This document shows, in pieces, positions 48,361 through 58,250 of a DNA stretch of 64,000 nucleotides; positions within the stretch are counted from its first letter, which is position 1, and each line of letters opens with the position of its first letter. A program made the position numbers and the translations under genes. Source of the stretch: Morella rubra (Eukaryota > Streptophyta > Magnoliopsida > Fagales > Myricaceae); NCBI GenBank assembly GCA_003952965.2, contig RXIC02000143.1, positions 53,628 through 117,627 on the forward strand, given 5' to 3'. Under the pieces are notes generated by a model that worked only from the letters and a program-made list of their open reading frames with translations, did not search any database and had not been told where the DNA came from.

Positions 48361-50790
48361 GACATGTAAAGGTAGATTCACATGCATGGAAGAATGGAAC
48401 TAACCTTTCTATCCTCCTCCATTCTATGTAAGATTTTTTTTTCTCTTTTAAAAGTATTTCACACCATTAACAAACATTGTTTTATAAACTTAATAATTTC
48501 AATTAATTTAATTTAATATGACAATATTTGATAAGCTACTTTATGAAACAATATAATTTGCTTGTTACATATGTTATATATAATTCATATCATACTTATG
48601 AATTAGATTATCAAAAAGTGTACCAAAAAAGTGCTACAATAATATGTTCATTGATAAGTTCTGCACGACACAAAAATAGTGACTATGAATGGCAAACGCA
48701 TCTAAGTTAGGATTGCTACTTCAGAGTTACAAATCCTTTAAAAAAAAAAAAGATTCTTACGAATTGTCTCGGTGTGCTTTCATTATTGATTGAAGTTTTG
48801 AGTCTCTTAAATTACTTAGTGATTAATTTTGGTGCACATGATATCCAATGGGTCCAAAATCCTCCATAAATAGAGGCATACGATCGTGAAAGCTCTAAAA
48901 GCAAAGCCCTAAGAAATATAGCACCGAGGGTGGTCAAGCAAATCCCAAAAACTCATTATCTTCACAAAACGTTCATATGTCCTAAAATTCAAGAATAAGA
49001 CCCCATCGAAGTAGTTCCAATTTCGATGGCTCCTTGCATTTGAGCTTTGGTCATGGTGATCCCTTCCATCCTCTCTTTAAGGAATAAAATTGATGATTCT
49101 AAGACTTCAAACTGGTCTCGGTTGGAAGTAAATGAACTAGATCCCGCCTCAATCACAATACCTTATTTGTGCACTTGACCGCAACAAACAAGTCCAACCT
49201 TGGGTTCTCTCCAAAATAAAGATCGAACCCTTTCTCAGGTAAGAACTCCAATACCTCCTCAACCCCAAACTAAAATCTCAATACAAAATGAAAAGATTAA
49301 GCTTTGCTCATGTTTATCTCTCTTGAAGTGTAAACTTCTTCAAGCAACTCCTTTCAATGAAGGCACCAATTTGTTAGGGACCCGATAAAGGCCACCAAAA
49401 CAACTCACCCAATTGCCAATTGGTTCGCACGCGACCACACCAATTGATCCTCTTAGACCATTATACATGAGCTAGAAATAGTAGGATCACGCTCAAAGAT
49501 AGGATCAAACTCCATAAAATGTAAAAGATATGTGATCAAATGATTATTTAAGAAGATACGCGGCTAAGGATTATTAGTCCTTAGAACCACAAGATAAATC
49601 GTCCAAGGGTTATTAGCCCAAGCCAAGAAGGTTATTAGCATTCAAAGTTGAATATCCAAACTATGGTACTAACCTAGAATGGATCCCAAGTGAACAAGGT
49701 TATTAGCCCCAAACACTGAATAGCATAAATGTGCCTATGCTCAGCCACAAGTCTCTTAAGCTCACAGGCTCTCCAAATCTCTACTTTCTGAATAAATGAC
49801 TCTCATGCGCCTAAGGGTGCTAATATAGGAATCCTTAGGTGTTTACAAAGCCTTAGTAGGATCACAATCGAAGCAAAATCAAATCTTTTAGATTTTTAGG
49901 AAACAATCTCTCAAATCTAGGAGATTTGAAGTTACATGCCTAATTCAAAATAACTCAAAAGGAAACTAATCTTTTAGAATTTAGGAAAGATTCCTTAAAT
50001 CTGGAAGATATGATTTATTCAAATTTACTTGAAAGGAAACTGATCTTCTAGGACACTTTCTTAATTGGCTTGATCTCCCACTGTCCGACGCCATACACAG
50101 TGGCATTGCCGCCTTGCACCTCCATGGGTGGTGATGCTCCTCCAACTCCCCGGACTGTCTTTTGCACTTTCCTTTTTGACATTGTTATGGGTGGTGGTGC
50201 TTCGCCACAGGTACTGGCCATCAATGGTAGCCATTCCTTATCTTGACACTCCTTGGTCTAGTGGTCTGCTGTTGCTTGGCTTGGCTCATGGCTAAGGTCC
50301 TGTTGTGGCACCAAGTCATGGCAAGGCCATGTGCTAGTCCTGAACTTGCCATGGCATTTCCGTGACTGGATGATGTGCTAGGCATGGGGCATTGCTGGTG
50401 TGTCATGCCTTGTCAGGTGTGCTGGTGTATCTGGTGCCTGCTGCGGCCATGTCTTGACCTGGCTGGAGCGCTCCTGGCGTGCGCGCTGTGGGCTTGTCAT
50501 GGGTGTCAATAGGTGCCACCAAGGCCTTGTCTCGCCCCCTATCCTCCGATGCATGGTTGTTAAGGCTTTGGTTTTCACTAGGGACTCTTTTAGGCTGGCG
50601 TTTCTCACATTACGCAAGTTCTTTATGAACCCCTCCATGTGCTTCGGGGTCTTCTCACTATTGGGGTTGCTGTCTCGGCGGCACGGGTGGCTTGTCTTCC
50701 AAATTTTGCTAGAGAAAGTCACTTTTGCTATACAACTTCCATACAACGAGCCAAATGGGCTACATTGTTCTTTAGGTCACAGAATCAATG
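48361..50790 (-). mobile_element. Ty3-gypsy LTR and leader on the minus strand (fossil)
   Basis: The plus-strand text tgttagggacccgat starts at 49372, directly right of gcaccaattt (49364-49373). On the minus strand this is an LTR end, ccctaaca, followed by the primer-site-like attggtgcc. The same arrangement is seen at 3210 in the first gypsy element. The LTR runs right to about 50.4-50.8 kb, with the outer edge unclear; 48361-49371 is leader or part of a second LTR, since a TATA-like 'ccataaatagaggc' lies at 48867 on the plus strand. No gag or pol domain is recognisable. It is broken. Confidence 0.45.
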
Positions 50791-51387
50791 GTTTGTAGTA
50801 TGTTCCAGTCTGGAGGGCTTTCTAGAGGTAAGGTAGCTGGTCAGGCTCCTGTTTTGCATTTTGCTTGTAGAGGATTGCTAATGTGCCTTTCCTTTGGTTT
50901 GATTGTGGGTTACCATTTGCTCTTATCTGGGAAGAAAATTTACGATTCTCACACACAGCATCAACTTATGGTGTCAAAAAAGATTTGGCCCAACTAATGA
51001 GTAATGGACCGCAACCAAGCCTTCCTCTAGGTTACTAGACCTGCGTTATAAGACAATGCTAATGAAGCTTCCCTATGGGGTGAACCTCTGATGCTTAAAT
51101 TAGAATTTAGAAAATACAAGTAATTTGTTGTGTCTTTAGAATACGTACCAGGGGTTTTTGTATAAGAGTCATTCTGGACATCCTAGTGTAGGAAGGTGGT
51201 AGGTGGTGGAAAGGATGTGACACATCTCTTCATGCTACTCATAGACATTCTTTTTGACTGTTTTAGCACAAGCAGAGAAGAGCTATGACTAGGAGTGGGT
51301 AGGGGAGATGACTTATGTATACGATCTCTTCTTCCATTCTTCTAAATAAAAGTGTCATACCAGAGTTTTGAGTGGTTGGGTATAGGG
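50791..51387. other. Spacer, nothing recognised
   Basis: Open frames here are short and without motif. The sequence may be further LTR-derived material, but no edge or domain supports that. Confidence 0.3.
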
Positions 51388-51598
51388 CTGTTCATACTCG
51401 GTAGCGGTGCCGGTTATGGCAATAACCCTTACCTCCATTGGATGAGCCGATTTATTGGCCATTGCTATCACTACCGTTAAGTGTAGTAACCAACTTTTGG
51501 CTGTGGCAGTTCTAGCCATAGTGGTTCTCAGTTACCGAGATTTATATTGTGCTATTTTTTTAGCCTTTTATGCATTTGGCCCAATTATTTTTTTCTTA
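51388..51598. mobile_element. One end of an hAT-like element
   Basis: The text tagggctgttcatactcgg followed by 'tagcggtgccggttatggca' resembles the left end of the hAT derivative at 43404 (taggggtgcttatttgcacc). Alternating 'ggttat/accg' motifs follow for about 160 bases, typical of hAT subterminal repeats. The other end was not found. Confidence 0.4.
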
Positions 51599-52320
51599 GG
51601 TTAAATACACTTTGCGCCCCTTATGTTTGGAGGCGTCGACACACTGTATCCAAATGTTTTATTTTTGAGACATTGAGCCTATTATGTTATCTCCTCCAAT
51701 GATTTGCACCTCGAATTAGACATTGAGCCCATTATGTTATTTTTGAAATTATACGTCAAATTAGACAGTGGTTTTTACACGTGCCTCTCATGTGACTTTA
51801 GTCCCTATTAGATTACGTATCGCCCTTGAATCTCAAACAATGTTTGCCTACATATCACTTAAATATGTACAATACCAACATATCTCTTCGAAAGCAGACG
51901 TTTATTGCCTTAGAATCATCATTCATGAAGTCCTTATAGACAAATTCCCTCTCAATATCTTAACAATGGCAAGGGCAGTACGATTACTATCTAATTTCAT
52001 GCCTAATTTCACTCAGGGGTACAAATAGTTGAGAGACGGGGGCGTTTGTTTACTGAAATTTTGAGGAATATTCTCAAAATTTTAGGAATTTTTTTGAATG
52101 TTGAATTTATTGGGTTTGTGAAAAGTGTGAAGTGTATGTGTAAAAGTGTGAAGTTTATTGGGGTTTGCGAAATGTATTTGGTGTGATGGAAATTTTAGGC
52201 CCCTAAAAAATTGGGGAAACAAACGCCCCCAACATAATTGCCTAAATGTCTCAAAATAAAAACACTGGGGTGCAATGTGTCAACACCCCCAAACATAGCG
52301 GGTGCAAAGTGTATTTAACC
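51599..52320. mobile_element. Non-autonomous MULE carrying a nested MITE
   Basis: The terminal inverted repeats are ggttaaatacactttgc at the left and its complement gcaaagtgtatttaacc ending at 52320. The similarity continues inward about 90 bases ('tatgtttgg', 'atttttgagacatt', 'attatgtt'). The flanks are T-rich, so the 9-bp duplication is uncertain. A 193-bp MITE occupies 52038-52230. The left interior has a short coding-like frame (51768-52028) with no recognised motif. Confidence 0.75.
52038..52230. mobile_element. MITE with gggggcgtttgttt termini, nested
   Basis: Perfect 14-base inverted ends (gggggcgtttgttt at 52038-52051 and its complement at 52217-52230) enclose 'gtgtgaagtgtatgtgtaaa' and 'gtttattggggtttg'. 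This is the best-preserved copy of the family also present at 14459-14640 and 33714-33905. Confidence 0.85.
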
Positions 52321-52697
52321 TTTTTTTTTTTTTTTTCCATTGAACCCATATCAATAAAATCTAAACTAATGACATCCAAAATCAATACAATTAGAGAACA
52401 TATAAAAGATAGCATCAATTTAAAGCAATAAAATCCACAATCAATACAATTAGAGAACATCTTAAAAGATCAACATTTATTTGCTATCAACATTAATATT
52501 TATAAGAATATTAATAGCGTCAAATATTGTATGAAACTACCCAATTGCCAAATCTCTAGTAATTTAAAAGCACCAGCTCAACTGAGATTTAATTAATTTT
52601 TAAACTTCATCAAATTAGTTTATTATCCTTCCAAATAGATCGTTTTGTGGTTGTAGAGTGTTCCTTAGCCATTAAAACTTATTTCAATAAGATTTTA
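52321..52697. other. Short spacer
   Basis: 'aaaatc.acaatcaatacaattagagaacat' occurs in two similar copies at about 52379 and 52433. No gene is visible. Confidence 0.4.
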
Positions 52698-53336
52698 GGC
52701 ATAATATTCCTGTTGGTACCTGGGGTTTAACTTTTTCCCCATTTGGTCCCTAGGGTTCAATTAGTTCCACACTAGTCCCTGGGCTCTTTCACGTTTTGCA
52801 TCCAGTCCATCTGTCAAGTCATTTAACGGGAAATTCGAACGTGGCAGACGGAAGCCAACTCAGGACCACGAAATAGTGACACGTGTCCGTTGACCATGTC
52901 AGCTTGCTGAGTGGAACACGGAGGTATACGTTTGTTGTAAACGGCAACGTTTTTTCTTCCCATTTTAAGGAAACCCTATCTCCTTTTTGGAACACAAAGA
53001 ACATGAACACAAAGAGCCCTAATCTTTGAAATTCATTTCAGCTCCCTCCCAATTAGAATCTGATCTCAACATACCCAATTTCCATTCATTGTTCATATAT
53101 GCGAGCTTCTTCGAGATTGGGTCGGGGGCCATGGCATCGACGGTTTCCACAACTTCTTTAATTCTTCTGCTCTGAAGGAAGATGGTGTGATTTCTATTTC
53201 TGTAGTTTCGAAGAGTCAATTTTTTTTTTTAAGTATTCTGATCTATATACTCTTCGTGGACTAGTTTATAGAACCATTTCCAAACAATAGTTCCATTAAA
53301 TTAGTGGGTTGCTTTTTAATTAATTCACTCCATGAC

Positions 53337-53710
53337 GTGTTCATCTTTTGGCAATTGTGAATTTGAGTGGGTAATCTTTTTTTTTTTTTTTTTTTTTTCT
53401 AGTGATGGCAAATGTTGTTAAACTTGTTGAAGATTGAGTACGTGTTCATTTTTTTTTTCCAGCGATGGAAAATGATGTTAAATTTGTTGAATTTGAATAC
53501 GTGTTCATCTATTCTTTCTTCCATGGTAAATCTTTTGGCAATTGTGAATTTGAGTGGGTAATTTTTTTTTTTTTTTTTTTTTTTTTTCCAACGATGGCAA
53601 ATTTTGTTAAACTTGTCGAAGATTGAATATTTGTTCATTTTTTTTTTCTGGCGATGGCAAATGTTGTTAAACTTGTTGAAGATTGAATACATGTTCAATT
53701 TGTTTTTCCA
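53337..53710. repeat. Nested minisatellite in the GRF gene intron
   Basis: A unit 'gcgatggcaaatgttgttaa' plus 'acttgttgaagattgaatac' and 'gtgttcat' occurs four times, at about 53402, 53462, 53591 and 53651, each preceded by a run of T. The pairs are themselves part of a larger direct repeat of about 190 bases that starts with 'cttttggcaattgtgaattt' at 53345 and 53530. Confidence 0.75.
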
Positions 53711-53841
53711 TGATGACAAATTTTCAATATGTAATATCGAAATCTAACATTTATCTTTTTTTTTTTTTTTCCAACGGACATGTAATATTGATTAAACTAA
53801 CAATGAAGTAATCCTAATTAATCCTACTAATCTTTATGTAG

Positions 53842-54278
53842 GATTGCCTGTTCCTCCACTGTGTAGATGTGGTGTGCAAGCAAAGTTGCGAACTAGCAAG
53901 ACCAATGGAAATCCTGGTCGCCGCTTCTATGGATGTCAAAGATATGGACAAATGGTGGGCATTTTTTTCCCATTTCAATACATTATTTATTCGTATATTC
54001 TTCAAGTGCAATGCAATGCGAATTCTTTCAATGGCTAGACCCACCTATTGTTAAAGAGCAAAGTTGTGCAAGTGATGGAAAAGATATTGCTAGAGTATTT
54101 AGTAAAACTCAAATGGATGGAAGAGTACCTTGAAAGCATGGTTAAGCATCAAAAGAAAATCGATGAAGAAATGAAGGAGCAACTTGAAAAGGTGGTTGAA
54201 CAAACAAAAAAGATGGAGTCAGAAATGCAATCGATGAATGCACAACTTCGAAGTCAGCAGAGAAGGAATATAAACTGA
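53842..54278 (+). pseudogene. GRF zinc-finger ORF of the MULE (At4g04775-like), frame-disrupted
   Basis: After a splice-type acceptor (ttatgtag, ending at 53841) the frame reads LPVPPLCRCGVQAKLRTSKT and then NPGRRFYGC, the first half of a zf-GRF domain. A GT follows at 53954, and after an AG near 54005 the second half, CEFFQWLDPP, appears at 54018-54047 in another frame. A coiled-coil tail (MVKHQKKIDEEMKEQLEKVV onward) in the first frame ends at 54278. GRF fingers bind single-stranded nucleic acid in DNA-repair proteins such as APE2 and TOP3A; in plants many short GRF proteins with a C-terminal coiled coil have no known role. A first exon may start at ATG 53130. The splice phase does not join the two halves cleanly, so either one base is wrong or the gene is dead. 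Its place inside a MULE suggests a transposon accessory protein. Confidence 0.65.
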
Positions 54279-54807
54279 AAGCCTTTTGTTTTGTGTTGTT
54301 GGTCATTTGGTTGGGCTTGTTATGGAGCTGATGGCGGTTGCTGGCGGTAGTTGCTAGTGTTTGGTTATTTTGTTGTGGGTGGGTTGTAGTTAATGGTATT
54401 GTAGTTGGTTCTGGGTGGGTTGTATGCACATTTTCCAGAATATGTGCATTGTAGTTGTAACCATTTATAGGTTCTTTGTTGTGTTTATCTCATATCTAAT
54501 GAATGTGTTAGTTGTGTTTGTGCATTTTGTTTATTACCTGAGTAACTAAAAAATTTGACAGCATGCTCTTCCAACTATATTGACTTGCCATATCCATTTA
54601 ATATGACTTTGAAATTGGCCAAACTTATGTAACGACAATTCAAAATTGGCCAAACCTGTGTAATGACATAAGTAGAAAATGACATTCTCAAAACTCACTA
54701 AATGAAGCATAATGAGAACTGCCAAGTACTTCCAATATAAGGCACATAGTGCACATATAATATAATCAATTTGTTTTTCACATCCTTAAAATGACCTTAT
54801 ACAAAAC

Positions 54808-54906
54808 AAGGTGCTTACATAGTGCACCATCTGCACATTCTATACATTTACAAAAGCAGTTTCCAAAATAAGGTGCTTACATAGTGCACCATCTGCACAT
54901 TCTATA
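54808..54906. repeat. Exact 37-bp direct repeat, period 62
   Basis: An identical 37-base block starts aaggtgcttacatagtgc and ends acattctata. It lies at 54808-54844 and 54870-54906. Each copy includes the inverted pair ggtgc/gcacc around ttacatagt. The block lies between the 3' ends of the two convergent MULE genes. Confidence 0.85.
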
Positions 54907-55005
54907 ATGCTACAGAAACAACCACTCCTAACATATCATGTTCAGCCAACAAGTTCGGGTTTAATACATAATTTCTCCCATATGTCTCAAGATACAAAAT
55001 ATTCT

Positions 55006-58000
55006 TTATTGAGTGACCCTCTCTCTCCTCCTACACTCAGTATTTCCTTGTTGTTGATTGATTGCAGCAACTTTTTTACGAGGTGATCTCCTTAGAGGTG
55101 GTGGCTGTGTTTGAGCATGCACCTGAATAATAATATAGATGCACTTAGTTAGATTTGTACGTATACAATAGTCAGAAAAATAATGAAAAGATATGGTACT
55201 AACTGAACACAATAAATTCTAACCTGGTTCACTGCACTGTCTGTTGGCTCTCTCTCCTTATTGGTTGTAGCCCTCTTTCGTGGCGATCTTCTTACAGTTG
55301 GTGTTTGAACCGGTACCTGCTTACACAAATAAGACAGCAAGTTGGTTAGTACAATATGGTAATTTTTTTTATAGGCTATATAAATAGTATATTAACATCT
55401 ATAAACCGACTGCCCCCAACAAAAACGTGCATTAGTATATTGGTGTCCCTTGGACTCTCTGAAGAGACCTCCCCAAGAGAAAATTAATATTACATTGGTC
55501 AAGTGATGTTTACTAATATTACATTAATGTCGTTTCCTGTTAAGCTTTTGTGAAAATTTTAGGGATTCAAGACTAAAATCTTCTCCAATCCTGTTTGTAA
55601 TTCTGAGAGATGAACATATAAACATCCTAAAAGTTCATGATAAACCAACAGTTCATTTAACAGGTCAACTACCAATAGTTCATTTAAACATATAATTCAG
55701 AGAGATGAACTTATAAACATCCTAAAACGTCAGAAAAAAAAGCGGTAAAATATGCTAATTTAATAGATCAAGTACCTGGTTCACCATTGGTGTCTGAATA
55801 GGTACCTCCCTATCCATAGTTTCTATATTTCTTCTCTTCCTTGTATTCTTGCTAGTGCATACCTCGCTTGCATTGGTTGATGTACTAGCTTCCCCAAAAT
55901 TTTCAGTATCCTGCACAGAAATAAGTTAGTTGGATTCTTAAACAATGTCTTAGCTAGCAATTGCATTATATGTATGTGTACCTCTGGGTTTCTTTTTTTC
56001 TTGCTTGGCTTCTTTGGATATATTCTGCGATTCGGGTTATCCGGTTTCTTGCAACTTCGAGCATTATGACCAGCAACACCACACTTTCCGCATCGAATCC
56101 CATAACCAGCCCTTGTAACCCGATATGGATGTTGTGTCTCATCCTCAGCTCTAACTCTTGCTTTCTTCGACCTACCAGGCCTCACTCTCAATTGAGGGGG
56201 CTGTACTGGAGTACTATCTGCATGTGGCCAATCATCAGGACCGGGCATGGCATTGACTTTTGGGGCATACGCAGCTGAGTACTTAGATTTTCTATAGTAG
56301 TCATCTACAAAGTCTTCGGGATTCCTTCTATCGTAGTATATGGCAGCGTATGCATGAGAGCATGGTATTCCATTCAGCTGCCATTGCACGAACATTCTTT
56401 CCTCCCGATGTTCACTAGTTTACGCCCCTCCTTCAGTGGCTCCACCTCAAAAGTTGCACCATCAGTCCAGTTACAAAGACAGAACCTAGAGTCAGACTTT
56501 GATCTCTCAAGCTTCGCTTGATGCGTGGACATATATCCCAAGTTGCTTTCGCTATGCCAGCTCTCTTGCCACATATCTGTTCATTATTTGTTTTCGTATG
56601 AGCTCAAGCATTGTCAACACCGGCTTGTCCCTCGCATCCTTTATCCAAGAATTGAAGGTCTCCGCAAGGTTATTTAGCACATGTCACACTTGCTAGAAGT
56701 TCTGAATGCATGCCTCGACCACCCTTTAGGGTCAATTAGAACCAAGTATCCGTGTGCATCAGGATTCAAACCCTTAATATTCTCCATATGGTGTTCAAAC
56801 TTGGATCTCGTACATGCACGGGCAGCAGACCCAAGTTCATCCTTCAAAGCTTGGCCCTTGTATCCTTTGCTTTTCAAGTTCGCATGCAAGTGCCTAATGC
56901 AATGTCTTTGCTCATCATCCGGTACTAACTCCTCTAGAGCATCGCGTAGGCCCTGAAATTAGTACGAGATAATTATAACTTGAGTAATTAACAAAATTAA
57001 TTACTTCTAGCAAGTACATTGTAATTCTAGCAATAACAATTCTTATATACCTTCTGCCGATCAGACATCCACGTCCACCTTCGCTCATCATCCATGCCCA
57101 CATTCCATTAATATTGTCAGAAACCATGTCCATGACATGCGACACTCCGTCTCCACCACAGCCACTGCAAGGGGATACATATCATCATTGCCGTCCTTCC
57201 CCACAGCACACAATAACTGACCACCAAGTGGTCCTTTGAGATGGCACCCATCCACTGAAATAACAGGTCTACAGCCATTTATAAATCCCTGTTTGCACGC
57301 ATCCAGCCTCACATACATGCGCTGGAAAAATACACCCTCCCTTGCGACTTTCACACAACTCCCGGGATTCCATTTATATAGGGCTTCCCCGTAGTCGAAG
57401 ATGTAATTGTACTGCTCAGCATGTTTTCCATACACCATCTCCAATCCAAGCTTCTTTGCTCTATACATGTGGTTCTTTGACACTTGAACTTGGAAATCCC
57501 TTTAATCTGGTTGCCCAATGCTGTGGGAGGTAGATTCGGGTTGTCTCGAATCTGTTCAAGATAGTGAGCAGCGCTGAAACGATGACTAAGCTTCGTATTT
57601 TTATGGTGAACTCCACAATTATGTTCCTTCACCATAGTCTTAACCTGAAATGAATCTTTGGTTAGATTCGTCCATGATGCTTGAATCATCCAAGGACATT
57701 CTACGGCCTTGCATTTAGCCCTCACCCGCAATTTGTCGTTCTTAAGAAAACGGTAGTCGAATTTCTTCTGAATGGCATAAAGCTTTAGAGCTTCCTTGAA
57801 TAGTGCAACTGATCTAAAATTCAGCCCCCTCACCATTTGAATTGGTCTACACAAATCATCTTCGTGGAAGTCAGCATATTTAACCTTATACCCCTCATCG
57901 CTATCTGAACTATCGCCTTCACTTTGACTTCCAATTGCCACAGAAATTTCCCCATCACTAGGTTGCTCCTCAATTGTGTGTTCACCATCTTTGCCTCCTG

Positions 58001-58243
58001 TCCCAAACCAATCTATAACCTTTTTCTTCTTGCAGATATATTATTGTGTTGCTGCAAATCGGGGGTCTCAACACCTTCAGCCCTTCCACTCTCATTCTGT
58101 ACATTTACCTCACTTGCATCTCCATCACTCTCACCATCGCCATTTTCCCCACTTGCTTCTCCATCACTATCGTCTGCTATTTCATCACCAACCGTAACAA
58201 TTGATGGCGGTGGAGGATAAATTTCTAGTTTAAGGAACTCCAA
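55006..58243 (-). pseudogene. mudrA-like MULE transposase gene with frameshifts
   Basis: Minus-strand exons are about 58243-57051, 56952-55982, 55910-55776, 55316-55224 and 55122-55006, all with GT-AG borders. In order they carry an acidic N-region; the MuDR DNA-binding region (YADFHEDDLCRPIQMVRGLN to KAVECPWMIQASW); the MULE catalytic domain with VDGCHLKGPLGGQLL (first catalytic Asp, about 57232-57262); the helical insertion (RHLHANLKSKGYKG); a SWIM finger (ECSCNG...GIPCSHAYA); a CCHC knuckle (CGKCGVAGHNARSC); and three basic C-terminal exons with RRSPRK motifs. The protein cuts and pastes the element by recognising its terminal repeats. One-base frame changes occur near 57505, near 57120, near 56665 and around 56400-56600, so the copy is probably inactive, though the last three exons are intact. 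The PB1-like N-terminus seen in related copies is missing. Confidence 0.8.
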
Positions 58244-58250
58244 GTTGGGT

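Larger units (their letters stand above)
52698..58250. mobile_element. Large MULE with two convergent genes, right end missing
   Basis: The left terminus at 52698 (ggcataatattcctgttgg, then 'tacctggggtttaac' and 'ggtccctagggttcaa') matches the terminal style of the MULE at 234. Inside are a plus-strand GRF zinc-finger gene (exons 53842-54278) and a minus-strand mudrA-like transposase gene (55006-58243), which converge. This is the arrangement of mudrA and mudrB in maize MuDR, although GRF is unrelated to mudrB as far as I can tell. The transposase gene stops short of its PB1-like start at about 58243, and no right terminal repeat follows, so the element is truncated or joined to other DNA there. 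Confidence 0.7.

Noticed and set aside
54142-54429. Minus-strand Thr/Pro-rich frame at the end of the GRF gene
   Set aside because: It lies opposite the coiled-coil coding region and simple repeats and shows no domain.
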